Below, piece after piece: positions 15,962 to 25,161 of a DNA stretch of 40,680 nt (positions within the stretch are counted from its first letter, which is position 1; the number at the start of each line of letters is the position of its first letter). The position numbers were made by a program, and so were the translations under genes. The notes under the pieces are model-generated. The model searched no databases. It had not been told where the DNA came from and worked only from the letters and a program-made list of their open reading frames with translations. The stretch spans positions 1 to 40,680 of the forward strand of contig DYEX01000087.1 of NCBI GenBank assembly GCA_020725525.1. Direction: 5' to 3'. The DNA is from Desulfovirgula sp. (GTDB lineage Bacteria; Bacillota; Desulfotomaculia; Desulfotomaculales; Desulfovirgulaceae).

Positions 15962-16009
15962 TGCCTCTACCGCCGGCAAGGCTAAGCCCTTTGCCGGCCG
16001 GGGTAGGCA
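15962..16009 (+). promoter_or_regulatory. Hairpin between hdrCB and hdrA2
   Basis: An interrupted stem: CCGGCAA (15973-15979) pairs with TTGCCGG (15991-15997), extended outward by CTACC/GGTAG and TGCC/GGCA with small bulges. There is no U-tract. Like the hairpins at 3365 and 14625, it lies in an intergenic space of the acs-hdr region and may tune expression or mRNA stability. Confidence 0.5.
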
Positions 16010-16048
16010 TTAAGCACCTCATTTTCGAAAGGACGGGTGTGATGTCTA

Positions 16049-19000
16049 ATGAGTGCTGAGAAAACAGGGTCGGTACTGGTGGTGGGGGCGGGTATCGCCG
16101 GCATCCAGGCCTCCCTGGATCTGGCCGAATCAGGCTATTACGTCTACCTGGTGGAAGGTTCTCCGGCCATTGGCGGCACAATGCCTATGCTGGATAAAAC
16201 TTTTCCCACCAATGACTGTTCCATGTGTATCCTTTCCCCCAAGCTGGTGGAATGCGGCCGTCACTTGAATATCAAAACTTATACCTGCGCCGATGTGGTG
16301 GATGTGCAGGGTGAGCCGGGTAATTTCACCGTGACCATCCGTCAACGCCCACGCTACGTGGACGTGGACAAATGTAAGGGATGCGGCGAATGCGCCGAGG
16401 CCTGCCCCATCGATGTCCCTTCGGAGTTCGACCAGGGGATCGGTGAGCGCAAGGCCATCTATAAGCCCTACGCCCAGGCCTTTCCCAACGCCTATGTCAT
16501 TGACAAGGAAAACTGTATCGAGTGCGGTGCCTGCGAGGAAGCCTGCCAGGCCGGAGCCATCGACCATTCCATGGAAGAGGAAACCATTGAGCTGAAGGTA
16601 GGGGCCGTGGTCCTCTGCCCGGGCTTTGAAAAATTCGACGCTTCCAAGCTGGCCTATTATGGTTACGGCAGATATCCCAATGTTTTGACCAGCCTGGAAT
16701 TTGAACGCATTCTAAGCGCTTCCGGTCCCTTCCAGGGTCACCTGGTCAGGCCCTACGATAAAAAAGAACCCCGGCGCATTGCCTGGATTCAGTGCGTGGG
16801 TTCCCGTAACTGCCGGGTGGAGCACGGTTACTGCTCCTCGGTATGCTGCATGTATGCCATCAAGGAAGCAGTCATAGCCAGGGAACACAGTAAAGAACCC
16901 CTGGAAATCACCATTTTCTACATGGACATGCGCACCTATGGCAAGGGCTTTGAGAAGTACTACGAGCGAGCCAGGAATGAACAAGGGGTTAGGTTCATTC
17001 GTTCACGGACTTATGAAATTTCGGAAGTGGAAGACGAAAGCAAAAATTTACGCATTCGTTATGCTCAGGAAGACGGCAGCATCTGTGAAGAAGAATTCGA
17101 TCTGGTTGTGCTGTCCATCGGCCTTGAACCCTCATCCAGCATAAAGGAACTGGGCCGGAAGCTCGGGCTTACGATGAACGAGTACGGGTTTGCGGAGCCC
17201 GCTCCCCTTACCGGGGTAGGGACAAACAAACCGGGCATTTTCGTAGCCGGTGCCTTCAGCGGACCCAAGGACATCCCTGAAACGGTAATGCAGGCCAGTG
17301 CCGCTGCCGGTGCTTCGGCCAGCCTCCTGGCGGAAGCCCGGGGTACCCTGGTGAAGGAAAAGGAATTTCCACCGGAAAAGGACGTCAGCGGGCAGCCACC
17401 ACGTATTGGTGTTTTTGTCTGCCACTGCGGCGTGAACATTGGCGGTGTGGTCAAGGTACCCGAAGTGGTGGAAATGGCCAAGAATTTGCCCAACGTGGTT
17501 TATGCCGGCGAATATCTCTATGCCTGCTCCCAGGACAGTCAGGCGGCCATGAAACAAATCATTGAAGAATACGACCTGAACCGGGTGGTTGTGGCCTCGT
17601 GCAGTCCGCGAACCCACAAGCCCCTCTTCCAGGAAACCGTCCGGGAAGCCGGGTTAAACCGGGCATTGTTTGAAATGGCCAACATCCGTGACCAGTGTTC
17701 CTGGGTACACATGCATGAACCAGAAAAAGCCACTGAAAAGGCCAAGGACCTGGTGAAAATGGTAGTAGCCAAAGCTGCCCTTCTGGAGCCGATTCCGCAG
17801 GTTTCGGCCGGTGTGACCAAGGTTGCCCTGGTCATCGGCGGCGGCGTATCAGGCATGACCAGTGCCCTTTCCTTAGCCGATTTGGGCTACCGGGTACACC
17901 TGGTGGAAAAAGAGCAGCAATTGGGCGGCGTGGCCCGGCGTATTAAGCAGGGTTTAAAGGGCGAAGATATACCGTCCTTCTTAAGCGATCTTATTGCCAG
18001 AGTAACGACACACCCCAACATCCAGGTTCATGTCGGTACGGAAGTGCAAGCAGTGGCCGGTTATGTGGGCAATTTCGTCACCACCCTGACGGACGGTCAG
18101 GAAGTACAGCATGGCGTGGCCATTATCGCCATCGGCGGTGAAGAATACAAGCCCACCGAGTACCTTTATGGTGAAAGTGACCGGGTATTTACCCAGCTGG
18201 AGCTGGAGGAAGCCCTGGCAGGGGGAGACCCGCGCATTGAGAACGCCAGGACTTTTGTGCTCATCCAGTGCGTCGGATCCCGGGAGCCCCAGCGCCCCTA
18301 CTGCAGCCGGGTATGCTGTGCCAAATCCGTCAAACTGGCTTTAAAGCTTAAGGAAAAGAACCCCGCAGTAAATGTATTTGTGCTCTACCGTGATATCCGC
18401 ACCTATGGCTTTTTAGAGGATTATTACCTGGAAGCCCGCCGTAAGGGTGTGGTCTTCATCCGTTACGACTCCGCAAACAAACCGCTGGTTGAAAAGGGAG
18501 ACAGCGCCCTCAAGGTTACCGTTACCGATCACGTCCTGGGTGTACCGGTAGTCATTGACGCCGATGTAATCGGACTGGCATCGGCCATTGTAGCTCCGGA
18601 AAGCAACCGCCAGCTAAGCCAGCTCTTTAAAGTGCCTTTGAACGAAGATGGCTTCTTCCTGGAAGCCCATATGAAGTTACGACCGGTGGACTTTACTTCT
18701 GAAGGCATTTTCATGGCCGGCTTGGCCCATGGACCGAAGAACCTGGAGGAAAATATAGCCCAGGCCAAAGCAGCCGCGGGCAGGGCTTCTACTATTCTCG
18801 GCAAGGATCAGCTGGAATCCCACGGTGTTGTGGCTGTGGTTCAACAGGACAAGTGCGCGGCCTGCCTGACCTGCGTACGGCTTTGTCCATATAATGCCCC
18901 CAAAATTAGAAATTACGCTGCCGAGATTGAACCGCTACTCTGCCAGGGCTGTGGTACCTGCGCCGGAGAGTGTCCCAACAAGGCCATTACCCTCCAGGGC

Positions 19001-19054
19001 TATAAAGACCGCATGCAAATGGCCATGAGCAGAGCTTTATTCAGGGAGGTGTAA
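16049..19054 (+). CDS. hdrA2: Double-length HdrA (two HdrA modules, two FAD sites)
   Basis: 1001 residues. Two HdrA-like halves are joined. Half one (about 1-445) has FAD motif VVGAGIAG, TFPTNDCSMCILSP, two ferredoxin motifs (CKGCGECAEACP, CIECGACEEACQ) and CVGSRNCRVEHGYCSSVCC. Half two starts near residue 450 with the HdrA N-terminal domain (IGVFVCHCG), has VIGGGVSG near 592, a second CVGSRE...CSRVCC region and two C-terminal ferredoxin motifs beginning near C936 and C965. Similar long HdrAs belong to the HdrABC-MvhD-MetVF complex of Moorella. In half two the segment matching TFPTNDC is absent (it reads GVARRIKQG), so the halves are not equivalent. ATG 16049 is behind GAAAGGACGGGTGTG. It is followed immediately by a selenoprotein mvhD. 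Confidence 0.94.
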   Translation: MSAEKTGSVLVVGAGIAGIQASLDLAESGYYVYLVEGSPAIGGTMPMLDKTFPTNDCSMCILSPKLVECGRHLNIKTYTCADVVDVQGEPGNFTVTIRQRPRYVDVDKCKGCGECAEACPIDVPSEFDQGIGERKAIYKPYAQAFPNAYVIDKENCIECGACEEACQAGAIDHSMEEETIELKVGAVVLCPGFEKFDASKLAYYGYGRYPNVLTSLEFERILSASGPFQGHLVRPYDKKEPRRIAWIQCVGSRNCRVEHGYCSSVCCMYAIKEAVIAREHSKEPLEITIFYMDMRTYGKGFEKYYERARNEQGVRFIRSRTYEISEVEDESKNLRIRYAQEDGSICEEEFDLVVLSIGLEPSSSIKELGRKLGLTMNEYGFAEPAPLTGVGTNKPGIFVAGAFSGPKDIPETVMQASAAAGASASLLAEARGTLVKEKEFPPEKDVSGQPPRIGVFVCHCGVNIGGVVKVPEVVEMAKNLPNVVYAGEYLYACSQDSQAAMKQIIEEYDLNRVVVASCSPRTHKPLFQETVREAGLNRALFEMANIRDQCSWVHMHEPEKATEKAKDLVKMVVAKAALLEPIPQVSAGVTKVALVIGGGVSGMTSALSLADLGYRVHLVEKEQQLGGVARRIKQGLKGEDIPSFLSDLIARVTTHPNIQVHVGTEVQAVAGYVGNFVTTLTDGQEVQHGVAIIAIGGEEYKPTEYLYGESDRVFTQLELEEALAGGDPRIENARTFVLIQCVGSREPQRPYCSRVCCAKSVKLALKLKEKNPAVNVFVLYRDIRTYGFLEDYYLEARRKGVVFIRYDSANKPLVEKGDSALKVTVTDHVLGVPVVIDADVIGLASAIVAPESNRQLSQLFKVPLNEDGFFLEAHMKLRPVDFTSEGIFMAGLAHGPKNLEENIAQAKAAAGRASTILGKDQLESHGVVAVVQQDKCAACLTCVRLCPYNAPKIRNYAAEIEPLLCQGCGTCAGECPNKAITLQGYKDRMQMAMSRALFREV

Positions 19055-19058
19055 CCCA

Positions 19059-19508
19059 GTGGGAGAATTTGAGCCGAAAATTGTGGCCTTTTGCTGCCAC
19101 TACTGAGCTTACTCAGCGGCGGACCTGGCAGGTTCGATGCGATTGCAATATGTGCCCAACATTAGAATTGTGGAAATGCCCTGCTCGGGTACCATTGATC
19201 ACCGGGTGCTCCTGCAGGCATTTGAAGACGGTGCCGACGGAGTATTTGTGGCCGGCTGTATGGAAGGTGACTGCCACTTCCAGAAAGGAAACTATCGGGC
19301 CAGGAAACGGGTAAACGCAGTCAAAAAGCTGCTCGATGAAATCGGGCTGGGTGGGGAACGCCTGGAAATGTACAACCTTTCCGCGGCTATGGGGCCTCGT
19401 TTTGCGGAAATAGCCAACGAGATGACCGAACGTGTCCGCCGGTTGGGACCCAGCCCCCTTAAAAAACAAAGTGCGGGGACCATGGAGAAAGAAGGTGATG
19501 TGGCATGA
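19059..19508 (+). CDS. mvhD: MvhD [2Fe-2S] subunit, selenoprotein (Sec16)
   Basis: 149 residues when UGA at 19104-19106 is read as selenocysteine. A GTG start at 19059 follows GGGAGGT with 8-nt spacing, and the frame reads EFEPKIVAFCCHY-U-AYSAADLAGS into the rest of MvhD (MPCSG with C42; AGCMEGDCHF with C67 and C72). The family has CxWC at this place, as in the paralogue at 11306 (CNWC), so Sec replaces its second Cys. Without recoding the only ORF would begin at internal ATG 19137, without a ribosome site and without the conserved N-terminus. The gene lies 4 nt after hdrA2, and its stop overlaps the metV start (ATGA). It probably docks MetV-MetF or another donor onto HdrA2. Confidence 0.9.
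19104..19140 (+). promoter_or_regulatory. UGA selenocysteine codon and putative bacterial SECIS (mvhD)
   Basis: UGA at 19104-19106. Downstream, CGGACCT (19120-19126) pairs with AGGTTCG (19130-19136) including one G-U, around a GGC loop starting 21 nt after the UGA. Below a G-A mismatch, three more pairs (19116-19118 with 19138-19140) extend the stem. A loop opening with GG fits bacterial SECIS rules. The loop offset is the same as in the other UGA-containing paralogue. Confidence 0.77.
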
Positions 19509-20176
19509 TCATAGCACAACAAAAGCCAATTAAAGATATTGCCGAAATGATTGCCGACTGCAAAAAAGTTCTCCTGGTTGGCTGTGCTGGTTGTGTGACC
19601 GTCTGTCTGGCCGGGGGTGAAAAGGAAACTGAAATATTAGCCGCAGCTCTGCGCATCATGCGCCGGTTACAGGACAATCCTCTTGAAACGGTAACTTATG
19701 TTGCCACCAGACAGTGCGACCCGGAATATATCGCTACGATGGACAATCTGGTTAAAGATGTTGATGCCATTATTTCCCTCGCCTGCGGTGTAGGCGTGCA
19801 GTACATTGCCGAGCGGTATCATGATAAGTGGGTGGTACCTGCCCTTGATACCAAGTTTATCGGTGGTTCCAAGGTCCATGGCGTGTGGGAAGAAAAGTGC
19901 GGCCTCTGCGGTGACTGCGTGCTGCACCGCACCGGCGGCATCTGTCCCATCATCCGTTGTTCCAAGAGCATTTTAAACGGTCCCTGTGGCGGTTCCCAGT
20001 ACGGCAAATGCGAGATCAGCAAGGATGTGGATTGTGCATGGCAACTGATCTACGACCGCATGAAAGCTCTGGGCAGGCTGGATAAGCTTATGGAAATTCA
20101 GCCACCCAAAGATTGGTCCAAGTCCCGTGACGGAGGGCCGCGTAAAGCTATCAGGGAGGATGTGATGATCGGGTGA
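19505..20176 (+). CDS. metV: Methylenetetrahydrofolate reductase-associated protein MetV
   Basis: 223 residues. Iron-sulfur/zinc partner of MetF in acetogen-type methylene-THF reductases. It is cysteine-rich: GCAGCVTVC near the N-terminus, RQCDPEY, LACGVGVQ, then CGLCGDCVLHRTGGICPIIRC and GPCGG near the C-terminus. Those segments are typical of the MetV family (methylene-THF reductase C-terminal-like domain). It starts within the mvhD stop (ATGA) and ends overlapping metF (GTGA), so mvhD-metV-metF should be translationally coupled, with MetV as the probable electron link between the Hdr part and MetF. Confidence 0.93.
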   Translation: MIIAQQKPIKDIAEMIADCKKVLLVGCAGCVTVCLAGGEKETEILAAALRIMRRLQDNPLETVTYVATRQCDPEYIATMDNLVKDVDAIISLACGVGVQYIAERYHDKWVVPALDTKFIGGSKVHGVWEEKCGLCGDCVLHRTGGICPIIRCSKSILNGPCGGSQYGKCEISKDVDCAWQLIYDRMKALGRLDKLMEIQPPKDWSKSRDGGPRKAIREDVMIG

Positions 20177-21096
20177 AAACAGAAAGCAAACTGCAAAAGC
20201 TCCTTGACAGCGGCCACTTTGCGGTGACTGCGGAAATCGGGCCGCCCAAGCATGCCTCTGCCCATGGTATTCGCCACCATGCGCACATGTTGAAGAATTA
20301 CGTTGACGCCACCAATATCACCGACTGTCAGACTGCCATCGTGCGGCTCTCCAGCATTGCCGCCGCCGTGCATATTCGTGACTGCGGCCTGGAGCCAATT
20401 GTGCAAATGACCTGCCGGGATAGAAACCGCATTGCCATCCAAAGTGACCTTTTGGGAGCCTACAGTTTGGGGATCAGAAACCTGCTTTGCCTGTCCGGGG
20501 ACCATCAAAAGTTCGGTAACGAACCCTCGGCCAAGAATGTCTACGATATCGACTCCATACAGTTGATCTATTTGATGCGCCGTATGCGGGACGAAAAGCT
20601 TTTCTTCTCTGGTGAACCCATTAAAGAGCACGAACCCCGTTTCTTCATCGGAGCGGTGGCCAACCCCTTTGCCGATCCCTTTGAGTTCCGGGTGGCCCGG
20701 CTGGAGAAAAAAGTAGAGGCCGGGGCAGAGTTTATCCAGACCCAGTGCATTTTTGATATGGAACGTTTTGAGCGCTTCATGGAGATGGTCCGGGAAAGGG
20801 GTATTCACGAGCGGGTACACATCCTGGCCGGAGTTACTCCGCTGAAAAGCTGGCGGGCAGCAAAATACCTGCAAACCAGCGTCTCGGGTATGATTGTACC
20901 CGATGATATCGTCGAAAGACTGAAAAAAGCAGAGGATCCCAAGCGGGAAGGGATTGAGATCTGTATCGAGCAAATCAAACATATCCGCAATATTCCCGGA
21001 GTACATGGCGTGCACATCATGGCCATTGCCTGGGAAGAAGTGGTGCCCGAAATTGTGGAAAGGTCCGGTCTTTACCCGCGGCCGAAAGTGGAATAA
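20173..21096 (+). CDS. metF: 5,10-methylenetetrahydrofolate reductase
   Basis: 307 residues, a FAD-containing TIM-barrel that reduces methylene-THF to methyl-THF, the substrate of AcsE. Recognisable segments: FAVTAEIGPPKHA at the N-terminus, LCLSGDHQKFG, and FIQTQCIFDMERFERFM. The GTG start overlaps the metV stop by 4 nt. In relatives with MetV and Hdr subunits the electron donor is not a simple NADH site on MetF, which fits this arrangement. It is the last gene of the second Hdr module, followed by a strong terminator. Confidence 0.96.
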   Translation: MKTESKLQKLLDSGHFAVTAEIGPPKHASAHGIRHHAHMLKNYVDATNITDCQTAIVRLSSIAAAVHIRDCGLEPIVQMTCRDRNRIAIQSDLLGAYSLGIRNLLCLSGDHQKFGNEPSAKNVYDIDSIQLIYLMRRMRDEKLFFSGEPIKEHEPRFFIGAVANPFADPFEFRVARLEKKVEAGAEFIQTQCIFDMERFERFMEMVRERGIHERVHILAGVTPLKSWRAAKYLQTSVSGMIVPDDIVERLKKAEDPKREGIEICIEQIKHIRNIPGVHGVHIMAIAWEEVVPEIVERSGLYPRPKVE

Positions 21097-21105
21097 AAAA
21101 GAGTT

Positions 21106-21134
21106 AACCCCCGCCCGAAAAGGTGGGGGTTTTT
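21106..21134 (+). terminator. Intrinsic terminator after metF
   Basis: AACCCCCGCC (21106-21115) pairs with GGTGGGGGTT (21122-21131), with one G-U pair and a CGAAAA loop, followed by a run of T. It ends the hdr-met operon ahead of the convergent gapA gene. Confidence 0.88.
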
Positions 21135-21182
21135 GCTGTATGATAGGGGGAGAGGTCTGAGCGCCCCTATAATAAAACTGAC

Positions 21183-22505
<1,323 letters not shown>

Positions 22506-22820
22506 GTGATTTTAACCACCACTCCAAACGTGGAAGGGAAAAAAATTTTAGCTTACCTGGGCATCGTGACCGGAGAAGCAATTATGGGTGCCAACATAGT
22601 GCGGGATCTGTTTGCTACCATTACCGATATTGTGGGTGGGCGTTCCGGCGCTTATGAGGCCAAACTCTCCCAGGCCCGCCAGATTGCCCTGGAGGAAATG
22701 GCCACCCAGGCCCGCCGTTTAGGGGCCAACGCGGTGGTCGGTATTGACCTTGATTATGAAGTAATCCGGGAAGGTATGCTCATGGTCACCGCCAGTGGTA
22801 CAGCCGTCCAGGTCACTTAA
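22506..22820 (+). CDS. YbjQ-family (DUF74) heavy-metal-binding domain protein
   Basis: 104 residues, matching the small YbjQ/UPF0145 family, whose members form pentameric rings of unknown function. Typical segments: [48 protein letters not shown] 22506 is 8 nt behind AGGAGG; the longer frame from ATG 22479 has no ribosome site and would overlap the probable promoter. No membrane segment is seen. The gene may be monocistronic, as about 100 nt separate it from the next gene. Confidence 0.85.
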   Translation: MILTTTPNVEGKKILAYLGIVTGEAIMGANIVRDLFATITDIVGGRSGAYEAKLSQARQIALEEMATQARRLGANAVVGIDLDYEVIREGMLMVTASGTAVQVT

Positions 22821-22921
22821 AAAGTTACCGGTGGTTAGTAAGATGTGCTAAAATATTATTAGCTTTGCGGCTTGGCTAAAAAGAATGATTGCTATGGTCT
22901 TTTGAAAAAAGGAGTGATCCT

Positions 22922-23455
22922 ATGTCCCGTAACGTTTTAATAGTCATAGACATGCTCAAGGATTTCATTGACACCGGTGGGGCACTGAATTGCGGTGAGA
23001 AGGGCAGGGAAATTGTTCCTTTTGTCGTGGAAAAGGTAAAAGAATTCATGGCGCAAAAGGAACCGGTAATTTTTGTTATGGACGCCCATGATCCCGAAGA
23101 TCTGGAGTTCTTACGTTTTCCCGTTCACTGTGTTTATGGCACCCGGGGAGCAGAGCTCATTGATGAACTGGCAACACTGGTGGAGGAATACCCTTTTGCC
23201 ATTAAAGTGCCGAAAACCCGTTTCAGTGGCTTCTTCCGTACTAATTTAAGTAAAATATTGGAAGATTTGAATCCAGCAGCTGTTCATGTTGTGGGAGTTT
23301 GTACCAATATCTGCGTATTATATACGGTAGAAGAATTGCGCAACCGGGATTACCGGACGGTTGTGTATACCCGGGGAGTGGCCAGCTTTGATGATGAGGC
23401 CCACCGGTGGGCGCTGAAACAAATGGAAACGGTTCTGGGAGTGGAGATAATTTAA
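22922..23455 (+). CDS. Nicotinamidase/isochorismatase-family hydrolase
   Basis: 177 residues, cysteine hydrolase superfamily. The catalytic triad is visible: D10 in VLIVIDMLKDF, the Lys of KVPKTRFSGF, and the nucleophile Cys in GVCTNICVLYT. The likely metal-site residues DAHDPED and the overall arrangement fit nicotinamidase (PncA-like, nicotinamide to nicotinate), but other amidases of the family cannot be excluded. ATG 22922 follows AAAGGAG; upstream in-frame codons lack a site. The stop (TAA) directly abuts the next ATG, so the next gene is co-transcribed. Confidence 0.85.
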   Translation: MSRNVLIVIDMLKDFIDTGGALNCGEKGREIVPFVVEKVKEFMAQKEPVIFVMDAHDPEDLEFLRFPVHCVYGTRGAELIDELATLVEEYPFAIKVPKTRFSGFFRTNLSKILEDLNPAAVHVVGVCTNICVLYTVEELRNRDYRTVVYTRGVASFDDEAHRWALKQMETVLGVEII

Positions 23456-24307
23456 ATGAAACCCCGTTTGGACTACCACGTCCACCCCGGTTATTCCATA
23501 GATGCGGAGGATTACAGTATTCTGGCGTACTGCCAGCAGGCCTTGAACCTGGGGTTAAAGGAGATTTGCTTTACCCCCCACCTGGAGGTGGACCCGGTAC
23601 GGCGCCAGCTGGACTGGTTCGTGCGGGTAAAAGGGAAGCTTCACCCCATGGAGGATTTAAGCTGGCTTGATTGTTATTTCCATGACATTGAGGAAGCCCG
23701 TAGTCAACTGAACAGCCGGGAACTAAAAATAAAGGCTGGTTTGGAAGTTGGTTATGAACGAGGCTGTGAGGAAAAGATTGAAAAAATATTAAAGAACTAT
23801 CCCTTTGATTTCGTGCTTGGTTCCGTCCATTGCCTTGAACACCAGTCCATATCTTCCTGGCAGGAAAGCCGGCGGTATTTCTCCTCCCATAATGCCGAAG
23901 AGGTGTGTGGAAAGTACTTTCAAGTCCTGAAAGAAGCCGTGCAGAGCAACCTCTTTGACTGTATCGGCCACCTGGACCTTTACCGCCGCCACGGGGAGAC
24001 GATTCTGGGTACGACCCTTAAGACCGCCCATAAAGGAATGATCGAACCGATCTTCAGGGAAATGGCTCACCGGAATATGGGGTTGGAAGTGAACACTTCC
24101 AGCCTGCGGCGAGGGCTCGCTGAATTTCACCCCAGCAGGGATATCCTTTTGCAGGCCCAGGAATGTGGGATCAAAATATTCACCGTGGGCTCCGATGCCC
24201 ACCGGCTTTGTGAGCTGGGAGCCCATACCGGCGAGGCCCTTTTACTGTTAGAAGAAATGGGTTTAACGGTGTATACCTTTACTTCTCGCCAACCTTGTCC
24301 TGTTTAG
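23456..24307 (+). CDS. PHP-domain phosphatase, histidinol-phosphatase (HisK) type
   Basis: 283 residues. A PHP-family metal-dependent phosphoesterase. Metal-binding motifs: DYHVHPGYS at the N-terminus, FTPHLE, GLEVGYERG, GSVHCL, GHLDLYRRHG and GSDAH near the C-terminus. Full-length PHP histidinol-phosphate phosphatases look like this, so a role in histidine synthesis is plausible, but no his gene is adjacent. Its ATG starts immediately after the stop of the preceding hydrolase. Confidence 0.82.
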   Translation: MKPRLDYHVHPGYSIDAEDYSILAYCQQALNLGLKEICFTPHLEVDPVRRQLDWFVRVKGKLHPMEDLSWLDCYFHDIEEARSQLNSRELKIKAGLEVGYERGCEEKIEKILKNYPFDFVLGSVHCLEHQSISSWQESRRYFSSHNAEEVCGKYFQVLKEAVQSNLFDCIGHLDLYRRHGETILGTTLKTAHKGMIEPIFREMAHRNMGLEVNTSSLRRGLAEFHPSRDILLQAQECGIKIFTVGSDAHRLCELGAHTGEALLLLEEMGLTVYTFTSRQPCPV

Positions 24308-24375
24308 CGGCTTTTTTTTGCCTGGACAAACTTCCTCCCTTACCATAAAATATTCACTAAGCGGGGAGGAAGAGC

Positions 24376-25152
24376 ATGATGAATGGCAGAACGGTGAAAA
24401 GATACCGGGAGGGCAACATTACCGCTGCCTTTGGTGCCGACCTTTTACTCCAGGGCACTACTACCATCCCGAATCTTTTGCTCCGCTTATACCGTCACCT
24501 GGATATAAATGATGAAGAAATGATCCTGCTCATTCAGCTTCTCCGGTTACAAGTGGAAGAAAAAAATTTATTTCCTTCTGCCTCCACCCTGGCCGCATGC
24601 ACGGCCCAGGACGTAACCCGGGTACAACAAAATCTAAACAGGCTCATGGAAAAGGAAGTTCTAGCTATCACCCAGTATTATGATGAAAGTAAAGACCAGA
24701 TTTTAAGTGGCTATGACTTTGAGCCCCTTTTGGAAAAGCTGTCGGAGATCTGGGCCAGCATAAGGGTTAAGGAAATTGAGCGGACCCGCAGTCTGCTGGA
24801 AAAAAGGCCTTTAGAAACTAAGGGGCAGGAATTTGCCCTGATCATACGGGCCTTTGAACAGGAATTCGGACGGCCCGTTTCCCCCATGGAGGTTGAACAG
24901 ATCCGCCAGTGGACCGATGAACTGGACCATACACTGGTTCTGGAAGCCCTGCGCCGGGCCGTCCTGATGGGCAAGCATAATTTTAAGTATATCGATAGTA
25001 TTATTCTGGAATGGAAAAAGAACAACCTGCGTACCGTAGAAGAAATCAACGCCTATGATGAACAGTTTAAGAAACGGCGTACAGGCAAACAACTTCCCTC
25101 AAAGGTGGATGACCGGAAGAAAGCACTGTTGAGAACACTATACCTTAGTTAA
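24376..25152 (+). CDS. DnaD-domain replication protein
   Basis: 258 residues. An N-terminal winged-helix region (about residues 40-100, with LLLRLYRHLDINDEEMILL) is followed by a DnaD/DnaB_2 domain (about 130-220, with RPVSPMEVEQIRQWTDEL, then LEALRRAVLMGKHNFKYID and ILEWKKNNL). Such proteins remodel DNA and load helicase during replication initiation or restart in Firmicutes. ATG 24376 is behind GGGGAGGAAG, with a second ATG directly after. It is paired with the DnaI/DnaC-like loader 9 nt downstream. Confidence 0.9.
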   Translation: MMNGRTVKRYREGNITAAFGADLLLQGTTTIPNLLLRLYRHLDINDEEMILLIQLLRLQVEEKNLFPSASTLAACTAQDVTRVQQNLNRLMEKEVLAITQYYDESKDQILSGYDFEPLLEKLSEIWASIRVKEIERTRSLLEKRPLETKGQEFALIIRAFEQEFGRPVSPMEVEQIRQWTDELDHTLVLEALRRAVLMGKHNFKYIDSIILEWKKNNLRTVEEINAYDEQFKKRRTGKQLPSKVDDRKKALLRTLYLS

Positions 25153-25161
25153 CTGGAAAGG

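Noticed and set aside
19137-19508. A short MvhD starting at ATG 19137
   Set aside because: This would delete the conserved N-terminal CxxC region and has no ribosome site. The frame from GTG 19059 through the UGA restores the full protein.
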